DNA of 64,000 nt, taken from contig NZ_JASPGD010000001.1 of the NCBI RefSeq assembly GCF_030232885.1, positions 323,399-387,398 on the forward strand, in the 5' to 3' direction. Position numbers and translations under genes: made by a program. Under the pieces are notes generated by a model, which saw only the letters and a list, made by a program, of their open reading frames with translations, did not search any database and was not told the DNA's origin. The DNA is from Corynebacterium sp. MSK297 (GTDB taxonomy: Bacteria > Actinomycetota > Actinomycetes > Mycobacteriales > Mycobacteriaceae). Each line of letters starts with the position of its first letter. Position 1 is the first letter of the stretch. Below are positions 48,326 through 56,229 of this stretch, in pieces.

Positions 48326-50248
48326 ATGTGTGGACTTCTCGCTATGTTGACGGCGCGTGGCGACGCTACTTCTTACGTCTCTGCAATGGAGGATGCGCTT
48401 CCTTGCATGCGTCACCGCGGCCCCGATGCCGCAGGAACGTGGAATGATGATCATGCGGTGCTCGGATTTAATCGTCTTTCGATTATTGATTTAGAGCATT
48501 CTCATCAACCACTCCGTTGGGGCCCAGAAGACGAGCCAGAGCGATACGCTATGACCTTTAACGGTGAAATCTACAACTACGTAGAATTGCGTGCAGAGCT
48601 GGAGGAGGCGGGGTATAGCTTCAATACCTCCGGTGATGGAGAACCCATTGTGGTCGGTTTCCATCATTGGGGCCCAGCCGTTGTAGAACACCTTCGCGGC
48701 ATGTTCGCCATCGCTATCTGGGATACACGAAGCCAGCAGATGTTCGTGGCGCGGGACCAATTCGGTATCAAGCCATTGTTCTACGCAACGACGCCCGCAG
48801 GCACGGTCTTTGCGTCAGAAAAGAAATCCATTCTGGAGCTTGCTGACGCCATCGGTCTAGGTCTGGATCTTGACCGTAGAGCAATTGAGCACTACGTCGA
48901 CTTACAATACGTGCCGGAACCTGAATCCCTGCACGCTAATATCCGGCGTCTAGAGTCTGGTTGCACCGCTGTTATATCGCCGGCTGGCGAGGTAGACGCT
49001 GAGCGTTATTTCCGTCCACGCTTCCGCACCAAGCCTGTTCCCGCAGGACAGGAACAGCAATTATTTGATCGCATCGCGCATGCGCTCGAGGATTCCGTCG
49101 AAAAGCATATGCGGGCCGACGTTACGGTTGGTTCTTTCCTGTCCGGTGGCATCGATTCCACGGCAATCGCTGCGTTAGCAAAACGCCACAACCCTAACTT
49201 GCTGACGTTCACCACTGGTTTTGAACGCGAGGGTTATTCAGAAGTCGATGTCGCTGCGGAATCCGCAGAGGCCATCGGTGCAGAGCACATTGTCAAAGTG
49301 GTCAGCCCAGAAGAATACGCCGACGCTATTCCGAAGATCATGTGGTATTTGGATGATCCCGTTGCTGACCCATCGCTAGTCCCGTTGCACTTCGTCGCCG
49401 CCGAAGCTCGCAAACACGTCAAGGTTGTGCTTTCAGGTGAGGGAGCTGACGAACTCTTTGGCGGCTACACCATCTACAAGGAACCACTTTCTCTCGCACC
49501 GTTTGAGAAAGTCCCAGGACCGTTGCGTCGTGGACTGGGCGTCCTATCCCGCGTTTTGCCCGATGGCATCAAGGGTAAGTCTCTGCTCGAACGAGGTTCG
49601 ATGACTATGGAAGAGCGTTATTACGGCAACGCGCGTTCCTTCAATTTCGAACAGATGCAGCGAGTCATCCCTTGGGCACGAAAAGATTGGGATCACCGCG
49701 ATGTCACGAAGGATATCTACACACAATCAGAAGATATGGATCCGGTCGCGCGAATGCAGCACCTGGATTTATTTACCTGGATGCGCGGCGACATCCTAGT
49801 GAAGGCCGACAAGATCAACATGGCGAATTCGCTTGAGCTACGCGTGCCTTTTTTGGATAAAGAAGTTTTCCGCGTAGCCGAGACCATCCCGCACCAGCTC
49901 AAGATCAGTCACGGCACAACGAAATATGCGTTGCGTAAAGCCATGGAACAGATTGTTCCCCCACACGTTTTGCACCGCAAGAAACTCGGCTTCCCGGTTC
50001 CGATGCGGCATTGGTTGGCCGGAGACGAACTGCACGGTTGGGCGCAAGACCACATCAAAGCTTCGCACACTGACGATATCTTCGACAAAAACGCCGTCCT
50101 GGATATGCTGCACGAACACCGCGCTGGCCAATCTGACCACTCCCGACGTTTGTGGACAGTATTGGCGTTCATGATTTGGCACGGCATTTTCGTCGAAAAG
50201 CGCATTGACCCAGAAATCGAACAGCGCGACTACCCAGTGCGGCTATAA
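48326..50248 (+). CDS. ltsA: Glutamine-dependent amidotransferase LtsA (asparagine synthetase-like)
   Basis: LtsA amidates the meso-diaminopimelate residue of peptidoglycan precursors in corynebacteria; loss gives lysozyme sensitivity and altered glutamate efflux. The 640-residue protein starts MCGLLAML, exposing the N-terminal nucleophile Cys of class II amidotransferases, with MRHRGPDAAG and FNGEIYNYVELR following. The synthetase half has the PP-loop VGSFLSGGIDSTAIAAL and LSGEGADELFGGYTIYKE. AGGAG lies nine bases before ATG 48326; the frame upstream to 48254 was discarded because it would bury the Cys nucleophile. Confidence 0.93.
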   Translation: MCGLLAMLTARGDATSYVSAMEDALPCMRHRGPDAAGTWNDDHAVLGFNRLSIIDLEHSHQPLRWGPEDEPERYAMTFNGEIYNYVELRAELEEAGYSFNTSGDGEPIVVGFHHWGPAVVEHLRGMFAIAIWDTRSQQMFVARDQFGIKPLFYATTPAGTVFASEKKSILELADAIGLGLDLDRRAIEHYVDLQYVPEPESLHANIRRLESGCTAVISPAGEVDAERYFRPRFRTKPVPAGQEQQLFDRIAHALEDSVEKHMRADVTVGSFLSGGIDSTAIAALAKRHNPNLLTFTTGFEREGYSEVDVAAESAEAIGAEHIVKVVSPEEYADAIPKIMWYLDDPVADPSLVPLHFVAAEARKHVKVVLSGEGADELFGGYTIYKEPLSLAPFEKVPGPLRRGLGVLSRVLPDGIKGKSLLERGSMTMEERYYGNARSFNFEQMQRVIPWARKDWDHRDVTKDIYTQSEDMDPVARMQHLDLFTWMRGDILVKADKINMANSLELRVPFLDKEVFRVAETIPHQLKISHGTTKYALRKAMEQIVPPHVLHRKKLGFPVPMRHWLAGDELHGWAQDHIKASHTDDIFDKNAVLDMLHEHRAGQSDHSRRLWTVLAFMIWHGIFVEKRIDPEIEQRDYPVRL

Positions 50249-50595
50249 CCGTCAACGTAGATGCCGGACTAACCCCCTCTCACTGGCCAAGCATCCACGT
50301 CGGCTAACCCCGGTGAATGGGTTTACGCCCGCACTCTAGCTGGGGCACTAGCTCCGCAAGAGTTTTTCATACACGATTGCGTGGGTCAGACGATTCGGGC
50401 ATCATCCGTAAGCACTACACGCCAAAAGCCCCTGAATCCGCAAATTACTCCGGGATTCAGGGGCTTCTAGCATTTCTCAACTCAGTCACCAGCGTCTAGC
50501 TAGGCTCATCGTTGTCGCAATAGCTAGGTGGCCACAGCGATTAGAAGGGCACAAAACTCGGTGCTCAACTGTGTCTGGATTTAGATGCGCTTGGG
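50249..50595. other. Intergenic region between ltsA and erpA
   Basis: About 350 bases between convergent genes, holding the hairpin at 50426-50466. The rest shows no gene, RNA or repeat that I can support. Confidence 0.5.
50426..50466. terminator. Bidirectional terminator between ltsA and erpA
   Basis: AAGCCCCTGAATCC pairs perfectly with GGATTCAGGGGCTT (14 bp) across a 13-base loop. On the minus strand it is followed by TTTTGGC, on the plus strand by CTAG, so it suits the erpA side best. It lies about 180 bases past ltsA and 130 past erpA. Confidence 0.8.
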
Positions 50596-50940
50596 TTAGT
50601 TGAACGAGTCGCCACAAGCGCAGGAGCCACCAGCATTCGGGTTATCGATGGTAAAGCCTTGCTGCTCGATTGTGTCGGCAAAGTCAATCTTCGCGCCCAT
50701 CAAGTACGGCACCGACATCTTGTCGACGACTAAGTTAATGCCACCGACTTCATCGATCTTATCGCCGTCGAGTTCGCGGTCATCAAAATACAGTTGGTAG
50801 CGCAGGCCTGCACAGCCACCTGGCTGCACTGCGATGCGCAGGGACAGGTCTGTGCGGCCTTCCTGCTCCAGCAAAGACTTAGCTTTTTCAGCCGCGGCGT
50901 CGGTGAGGATCACGCCGGTCGACGAAGTAGGGGCGGTCAT
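50596..50940 (-). CDS. erpA: Iron-sulfur cluster insertion protein (ErpA/HesB type)
   Basis: A 114-residue A-type carrier that delivers Fe-S clusters to target proteins. The three ligand cysteines are present: PGGCAGLRY and, near the C-terminus, the SCACGDSF pair. Candidate clients in this window include LutA/B, QcrA and LipA. The gene is monocistronic between a shared upstream region with the DUF3043 gene and the terminator on its far side. ErpA is the closest name by motif spacing, but actinobacterial A-type proteins are not always orthologous to E. coli ErpA. Confidence 0.9.
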   Translation of the reverse strand: MTAPTSSTGVILTDAAAEKAKSLLEQEGRTDLSLRIAVQPGGCAGLRYQLYFDDRELDGDKIDEVGGINLVVDKMSVPYLMGAKIDFADTIEQQGFTIDNPNAGGSCACGDSFN

Positions 50941-51070
50941 AATAGTTCTCCTTCATGGTGAACGCTTGTTTTGCAGTTAGTCTACTCCCCTTTTTCCGAT
51001 GCCGAAACCCGCCATAAATTACTCCATGTTCATTGTTGTTACTGGCTGGCAGGTTGTACGCTGTAAAACT

Positions 51071-51856
51071 GTGAAACTACCGTGGCAAAAACCTCAGCAG
51101 AATGAATCCAGCGATTCCGCCAACTCCGCTTCCAGCACGGACGGTGCCGGTTCGTATGATCAGGATGGATCAGCTCGGTCCAACTCAAGCCAGCCTGACT
51201 CACCCCGGCCTGAGTCAGCCGAGTTTGGAGCACGCCAATCTGAACAACAGGATTTGCCCAAGGGATATACCCCGAAGAAGAACAAACCCACTCCTTCCCG
51301 CAAGGAGCAGGAAATTCGGCGCGGGGTAAGGCGCGACCCCAACGGTGCGTCACCTGCACAAGCTCGGCAACGTCGCAAAGAATTAAAGAAGTCCATGTCC
51401 AAACAGGAATGGAAAGACTACAAACGCGAAGAACGCCAAGAAAACATGCGTCGCCGCAAAGAACAACAGGAACGTATGGATGCTGGCGATGAGCGTTATC
51501 TCTTGGCCCGCGATATCGGCCCGGTTCGCCGCTACGTACGCGACTGGGTGGACTCGCGCGCGTTTTTAACCAACTGGGTCATGCTTATTGCCCTTATTAT
51601 TTTAGGGGCGACGCTGTTGGGAGGAATCAACCCGTACGTTGCAAATATCATCTCGCTGATCGGCATGGTCGTCATCGTTATTCTCGCTATCGAGGGCGTC
51701 ATCTTGGGTAAGCGCTGCAATAATGCTGTACGCAAGAAATTCCCCGACACCACCGAAACCGGCCTTCGTTTGGGCTTTTATGCGTATTCGCGTGCTACCC
51801 AACCACGCAAGTGGCGTTCGCCAAAGCCCCAGGTTGAACGCGGCGCAAAGGTGTAA
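51071..51856 (+). CDS. DUF3043 family membrane protein
   Basis: A 261-residue actinobacterial protein. The first 80 residues are Ser/Gln/Pro-rich and probably disordered; then comes a highly basic stretch (KKNKPTPSRKEQEIRRGVRRDPNG, KSMSKQEWKDYKREERQENMRRRKEQQERMDAGDERYLLARDIGPVRRYVRDWVDSR, the DUF3043 core) and two membrane segments (about 172-190 and 195-215), with a soluble tail. Function is unknown. GTG 51071 gives the family-like start VKLPWQKP; upstream ATGs lack conservation. Confidence 0.85.
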   Translation: MKLPWQKPQQNESSDSANSASSTDGAGSYDQDGSARSNSSQPDSPRPESAEFGARQSEQQDLPKGYTPKKNKPTPSRKEQEIRRGVRRDPNGASPAQARQRRKELKKSMSKQEWKDYKREERQENMRRRKEQQERMDAGDERYLLARDIGPVRRYVRDWVDSRAFLTNWVMLIALIILGATLLGGINPYVANIISLIGMVVIVILAIEGVILGKRCNNAVRKKFPDTTETGLRLGFYAYSRATQPRKWRSPKPQVERGAKV

Positions 51857-51895
51857 AGTAACTGTTTAAAAGCACGGCAACGAGGTAGCTGCACA

Positions 51896-52921
51896 ATGGT
51901 TTTTGACGCAGAGTTTGCACGTCCCGCTGAGGTGGATGCGCAAGCCGCAACCGCAGTCATCGCCGCAATGTCGTCGACTGCGCGGGGGCGAAGTTTCGGT
52001 CGGCTTACCGACGCTGCGGCGTTCATGGCCGCCTGCCAGGGCAAAGTACCAGCTGAGCCGTTGCGCCAGCCGCGGGTCGTAATCTTTTACGGCCACGAGG
52101 ACGGCAATGCTGACGCAGCTAATGACATCGCTGCGGGTTCTGCGCCGGTCGCCACACTGGCGCGCACGCACGGAGCAGGGGTTCGCGTCGAAGAAATCCC
52201 CACCGATGATTCTGCATTGCAGTTCGGCAGCGCCATTGCCGATTCCGAAATCGATGCCGGAGCAGATTTATTAATCCCCGGCGAACTGGGCGAAGGGTTT
52301 TCTACCGAAGCAGCGGCGCTATTCGGCGCGCTAACGAAAACTGAACCAGTTGCCCTCGCCAGCTTAGATACATCACTGACTACACAACAATGGCAGCGCG
52401 ATGTCGCAGCTATTCGTGATCACATGTTTCGGTGCTGCACCGCCCACGCGGCACCACTGGAACTACTCACTGAATCTGGTACGCCAGCAGCCCAGGCCTT
52501 GGTCGGTTTCATATTGCAGGCAACTACTCGCAGAACGCCTGTACTTATCGACGGCTGCTTCGCCACGGTGTGCGGCTTAATGGCAGAAAAAATCGCTCCC
52601 GGCACGCGAGCATGGTTGTATTCGAGCCAGCTCTCGCCCGAACCGGCGCACATTCTGGCAGTACAGAAACTTGAGCTAACTCCCATGCTGGCATTTGATC
52701 TCAGCACAGGGCAGGGAACCGGTGGTGTGCTTGCCCTTTCGGCTCTTAATGCCGCAATTGAGCTTGTCAGCGACGAAGTGTATGCAATCACCGAGGCGAT
52801 CAACGCACAGAGCGACAGCAACGCCACCAGAGCCACTGAACCCAAGCCCAGAAGCACTGAGTCCAACGCCACAGAGCTCAGCACCGCTGAGCCCAACTCC
52901 AGTGTCGCCAAGGACGCTTAA
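51896..52921 (+). CDS. CobT-like protein with altered active site
   Basis: The 341-residue protein resembles nicotinate-nucleotide:dimethylbenzimidazole phosphoribosyltransferase (CobT) of cobalamin nucleotide-loop assembly: LRQPRVVIFYGHEDG, LIPGELGEGFSTEAAALFGAL (aligned with GEMGIGNTT), RTPVLIDGCFATVCGLMAEKIAPG, SPEPAHILAVQKL and AFDLSTGQGTGGVLALSAL. In true CobT the last block reads GEGTGA, with the Glu as catalytic base; here it is Gln. The phosphate-site Asn/Thr are also changed. A Thr/Ser/Glu/Asn-rich tail of about 40 residues is appended. No other cobalamin genes lie nearby. It may be inactive or have another substrate. Its stop overlaps the ilvE stop by four bases. Confidence 0.75.
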   Translation: MVFDAEFARPAEVDAQAATAVIAAMSSTARGRSFGRLTDAAAFMAACQGKVPAEPLRQPRVVIFYGHEDGNADAANDIAAGSAPVATLARTHGAGVRVEEIPTDDSALQFGSAIADSEIDAGADLLIPGELGEGFSTEAAALFGALTKTEPVALASLDTSLTTQQWQRDVAAIRDHMFRCCTAHAAPLELLTESGTPAAQALVGFILQATTRRTPVLIDGCFATVCGLMAEKIAPGTRAWLYSSQLSPEPAHILAVQKLELTPMLAFDLSTGQGTGGVLALSALNAAIELVSDEVYAITEAINAQSDSNATRATEPKPRSTESNATELSTAEPNSSVAKDA

Positions 52922-54006
52922 GCCAATTTGTGGAGCCAGCCGTGCTCATCAGCAACTTTGCCGCGCTGAATCCCAGTCAGTTTCTCGCGCAGGCGCATGG
53001 TGAGCTCGCCCGATTCCCCACCACCAATGGTGAAAGTATCGCCGTTAGTTTTCACTGTTCCAATAGGGGTAATTACCGCTGCGGTACCACAGGCGAAAGC
53101 CTCAGTCATGGCACCACTGTGCGCGGCTTGCCGCCACTCATCCAAAGTGATGGTTTTTTCCACAATCTCAATGCCCATCTCACGTGCGAGTTGCAGGATC
53201 GAGTCTCGAGTCACTCCCGGCAGAATCGTGCCAGACAACTCCGGAGTCACCAATTTGCCGTCGATGACGAACATGACGTTCATTCCGCCCATTTCTTCGA
53301 CTTTATGCTGGTTCGCCGCATCTAAAAAAACCACCTGGTCACAGTCGTGCGCACTTGCTTCTTGTTGCGCCACCAACGATGCGGCATAGTTGCCCGCAAA
53401 TTTCGCAGCTCCAGTACCGCCGGGTGCCGCGCGAACATAATCCTCAGAAATCCACACCGACACTGGCTGCACACCGCCTTGGAAATACGCTCCCACCGGG
53501 GAAGCAATAACTAAAAAGCGATAGCTCTGCGACGGGGCTACTCCCAATCCCACCTCGGTGGCAATCAAAAACGGGCGCAAATAAAGCGATCCCTCTCCCC
53601 CGCCAGCTGGTACCCAGTCTTTGTCAACAGCAACGAGTTCTTCCAATGCCTGGACAAACAAATCTTCTGGGATTTCGGGCATTGCCATACGCTGGGCAGA
53701 ATTAGCAATCCGCTGGGCGTTTTTGTCAGGCCGGAAGGTAACAATAGTGTCATCTTTGTGGCGGTAAGCCTTGATTCCTTCAAAAATCGCCTGCCCATAG
53801 TGGAACACGGTGGTTGCCGGGTCCAAGGTCAATGGCGCATATGGTTTGACCTCGAGATTGTGCCAACCCTGTTCAGCGTTCCAGTCCGCAACCACCATGT
53901 GGTCGGTGAATTTTTTTCCAAACGCTGGATTTGCGAGAATTTTCTCGCGCTCCGCTGGCGAGGTCGGGTTTTGGTTGCGGGTTACTGCAAATTCTAAGTC
54001 GCTCAT
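52918..54006 (-). CDS. ilvE: Branched-chain amino acid aminotransferase
   Basis: IlvE interconverts branched-chain amino acids and their keto acids using PLP. The 362-residue fold-type IV protein shows FHYGQAIFEGIKAYR, the PLP lysine in GTGAAKFAGNYAASL, EEMGGMNVMFV, and the C-terminal EAFACGTAAVITPIG. ATG 54004-54006 gives the usual MSDLEFAVTRN start; no strong ribosome-binding site is visible, and a longer frame to 54066 is not conserved. It is divergent from pepA and convergent with the CobT-like gene. Confidence 0.96.
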   Translation of the reverse strand: MSDLEFAVTRNQNPTSPAEREKILANPAFGKKFTDHMVVADWNAEQGWHNLEVKPYAPLTLDPATTVFHYGQAIFEGIKAYRHKDDTIVTFRPDKNAQRIANSAQRMAMPEIPEDLFVQALEELVAVDKDWVPAGGGEGSLYLRPFLIATEVGLGVAPSQSYRFLVIASPVGAYFQGGVQPVSVWISEDYVRAAPGGTGAAKFAGNYAASLVAQQEASAHDCDQVVFLDAANQHKVEEMGGMNVMFVIDGKLVTPELSGTILPGVTRDSILQLAREMGIEIVEKTITLDEWRQAAHSGAMTEAFACGTAAVITPIGTVKTNGDTFTIGGGESGELTMRLREKLTGIQRGKVADEHGWLHKLA

Positions 54007-54143
54007 GATAGCTAATGTACCCGTTGCCTCTGCTAAAAGAGATATAGGGCACACAAGCGAAGGCATGTACTGCTAAATCTCGCTAGGCTGGTATGACCTG
54101 CAGGCGATTTGCGCAAGCAACGTATTACGCGAGAAAGGAAAAT

Positions 54144-55679
54144 ATGGCTGACAAAAAGTTTGAACTTCCAGCCCGCGGAAAAATTAGCACGGTTGAGCTG
54201 AATAAGAAATTACCGAAAAAGGCTGATGGCCTGGTTATTGGCGTATTTCATGACGATAACGCGGTGGAGGCCAGCGAGACTGCTTGGCTCGGTGGAAGCC
54301 AGCTACGCGAGGTCAACGACGCGTTGGCGACCGTCAAAGCAAAGGGTACAGCGAACGAGATCACTCGCTTGCCAGCTCCGAAGAAGCTGGATGCCGACGT
54401 CATCATTGCGGTTGGTTTGGGCTCCCGCGATAAGCTTGATAACGAGGTGCTGCGCCGCGCTGCTGGCAGCCTATCCCGCGCGGTCAAGGACTTGGATTCC
54501 GTTGCAGTAGCGCTGTCCGACGACAGTGAGAACCTGGTACCAGTCATCGAAGGCCTGATTCTGGGTAGCTATTCCTACCCAGGCATCCGCGGAAACAAGG
54601 ACGACGGCGTCGACAAGCCAGAGGATAAGAAAAACAAGTCTGACAAGGACCCCGCCGCTTTCACTGTGCTTGGTGATCCGAAGAAAGATGCAGAGATCTT
54701 CCGCTTTGCACAGGTCGGCGCAGAGTCGGTCTGCTTGGCTCGCGATTTCGTCAACGTGCCGTCTAGCCACAAATTTCCAGAATCTTATGCCTCGTTTATT
54801 CGCGGTTTCGCCGAAGACGTCGGCCTTAAGGTCGAGGTTTTGGACGAAAAACAGCTGCAGAAAGAAGGCTTCGGCGGAATCTTGGCGGTAGGACAAGGTT
54901 CTGTTCGTCCGCCACGTCTGGTCCGCCTACACCACCGCCCACGCAAAGCAAAGAAGAAAGTCGCACTGGTCGGTAAGGGTATTACCTTTGATACCGGCGG
55001 TATCTCCCTTAAGCCGGGAGCTGGCATGGGGGACATGATCATGGACATGGGCGGTTCTGCTGCCGTCGTTGCTGCCACCGTCGCCGCCGCGAAACTCGAT
55101 ATCAACGTGGAGCTGACTACCACGGTTCCGTTGGCAGAAAACATGCCATCCGGCAACGCGATCCGCCCTGGCGATGTCATCACTCACTACGGAGGTATTA
55201 CCTCGGAAATCCTCAATACCGACGCCGAAGGGCGCATCGTGCTTGCCGACGCCATCGCTCGGGCCAGCGAAGATAAACCAGACTATCTGGTCGAAGCAGC
55301 GACCCTGACCGGCCACCAAATGCTGGCGCTGGGTAAGCAGACTTACGGCGTGATGGGCAGCGACAAATTGCGTGATCGCATTGCGGAGCTAGGCCGCACC
55401 GTTGGCGAAAAAGCCTGGGCAATGGCGCTGTTGGAAGAACACGCAGAAGCTATCAAGACCCCAGCCGCCGATATCCGCAATATCTCAGAAGATCGTTGGG
55501 GCGGCATGCAGTTTGCCGGCACCTACCTTTCCCAGTTCGTCGGCGCAGGCATCGAATGGGCTCACCTTGATATCGCGGGTCCTGCCTGGGCGGCTAGTGC
55601 TTCCGGTTATACAGCCAAGCGTGCTACCGGTGTGCCAGTACGCACGTTGGTAGCTTGGTTAAATGAGGTTGCTGGCTAG
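54144..55679 (+). CDS. pepA: Leucyl aminopeptidase (M17 family)
   Basis: A cytoplasmic metallo-aminopeptidase that recycles peptides. The 511-residue protein shows the M17 metal- and active-site motifs VGKGITFDTGGISLKPG and the signature NTDAEGRIVLADAI at about residue 357. An unusual Lys/Asp-rich insert (DKPEDKKNKSDKDP) lies at about residues 155-170, between the N-terminal and catalytic domains. AAAGGA lies five bases before ATG 54144; the 17-codon longer frame was discarded. Confidence 0.95.
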   Translation: MADKKFELPARGKISTVELNKKLPKKADGLVIGVFHDDNAVEASETAWLGGSQLREVNDALATVKAKGTANEITRLPAPKKLDADVIIAVGLGSRDKLDNEVLRRAAGSLSRAVKDLDSVAVALSDDSENLVPVIEGLILGSYSYPGIRGNKDDGVDKPEDKKNKSDKDPAAFTVLGDPKKDAEIFRFAQVGAESVCLARDFVNVPSSHKFPESYASFIRGFAEDVGLKVEVLDEKQLQKEGFGGILAVGQGSVRPPRLVRLHHRPRKAKKKVALVGKGITFDTGGISLKPGAGMGDMIMDMGGSAAVVAATVAAAKLDINVELTTTVPLAENMPSGNAIRPGDVITHYGGITSEILNTDAEGRIVLADAIARASEDKPDYLVEAATLTGHQMLALGKQTYGVMGSDKLRDRIAELGRTVGEKAWAMALLEEHAEAIKTPAADIRNISEDRWGGMQFAGTYLSQFVGAGIEWAHLDIAGPAWAASASGYTAKRATGVPVRTLVAWLNEVAG

Positions 55680-55710
55680 GCACAGAGCATTAAGCACTAA
55701 ACACTGAGCA

Positions 55711-56103
55711 CTAAGCTTCGCCGTTGCGCTGCTCCCATTGTTTGCGGCGCTCGGCTTGCTCTCGGCGCTTGCGGAGAATCCGTTCACGTTTCATGCGCTC
55801 GCGCATACGCTGTGGATACCCGGTTTCCTCGACATCGTAAATTGGAACGTCGAGCGCCCGAGCCACAGCGTCTATTCCTTTTGGCCCTCCGATACGGCGG
55901 CGAATGTAGTCACCGGTGTCGTCGACGAACACGATCGACATCTCGTTAACCACAGTTTCCGGCTCCACGAAACCTTCGACCATTCCGCGCCCACTGACCC
56001 AGGCGACCAGTTCTGTGAGGTCTTTTTCACGGATGGTATCGCCCGGAGCCCGCGGGGGCTTAAGCTGTGATTTTGTAGAGTTCCGACGGAATAGGTTAAA
56101 CAC
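55711..56103 (-). CDS. Conserved actinobacterial protein of unknown function
   Basis: A 130-residue soluble protein. The central part (TIREKDLTELVAWVSGRGMVEGFVEPETVVNEMSIVFVDDTGDYIRRRIGGPKG, then AVARALDVPIYDVEETGYPQRMRERMKRER) looks like a compact conserved domain, followed by a strongly basic helical tail (RILRKRREQAERRKQWEQRN). Similar genes lie between pepA and aceF in other corynebacteria, as I recall. I assign no function. It is convergent with pepA (31 bases) and divergent from aceF. Confidence 0.8.
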   Translation of the reverse strand: MFNLFRRNSTKSQLKPPRAPGDTIREKDLTELVAWVSGRGMVEGFVEPETVVNEMSIVFVDDTGDYIRRRIGGPKGIDAVARALDVPIYDVEETGYPQRMRERMKRERILRKRREQAERRKQWEQRNGEA

Positions 56104-56229
56104 AGTTCACAATTCTAGGGGTAATGCACAAATGTGCGTGTTGGCTCATTACACGAAGCACCGTTGATGGCGGTAGGCTGGGATGGCGTAGCTTCTATTT
56201 ACTAACGACTTTAGAGGAGTCTCTCACAC

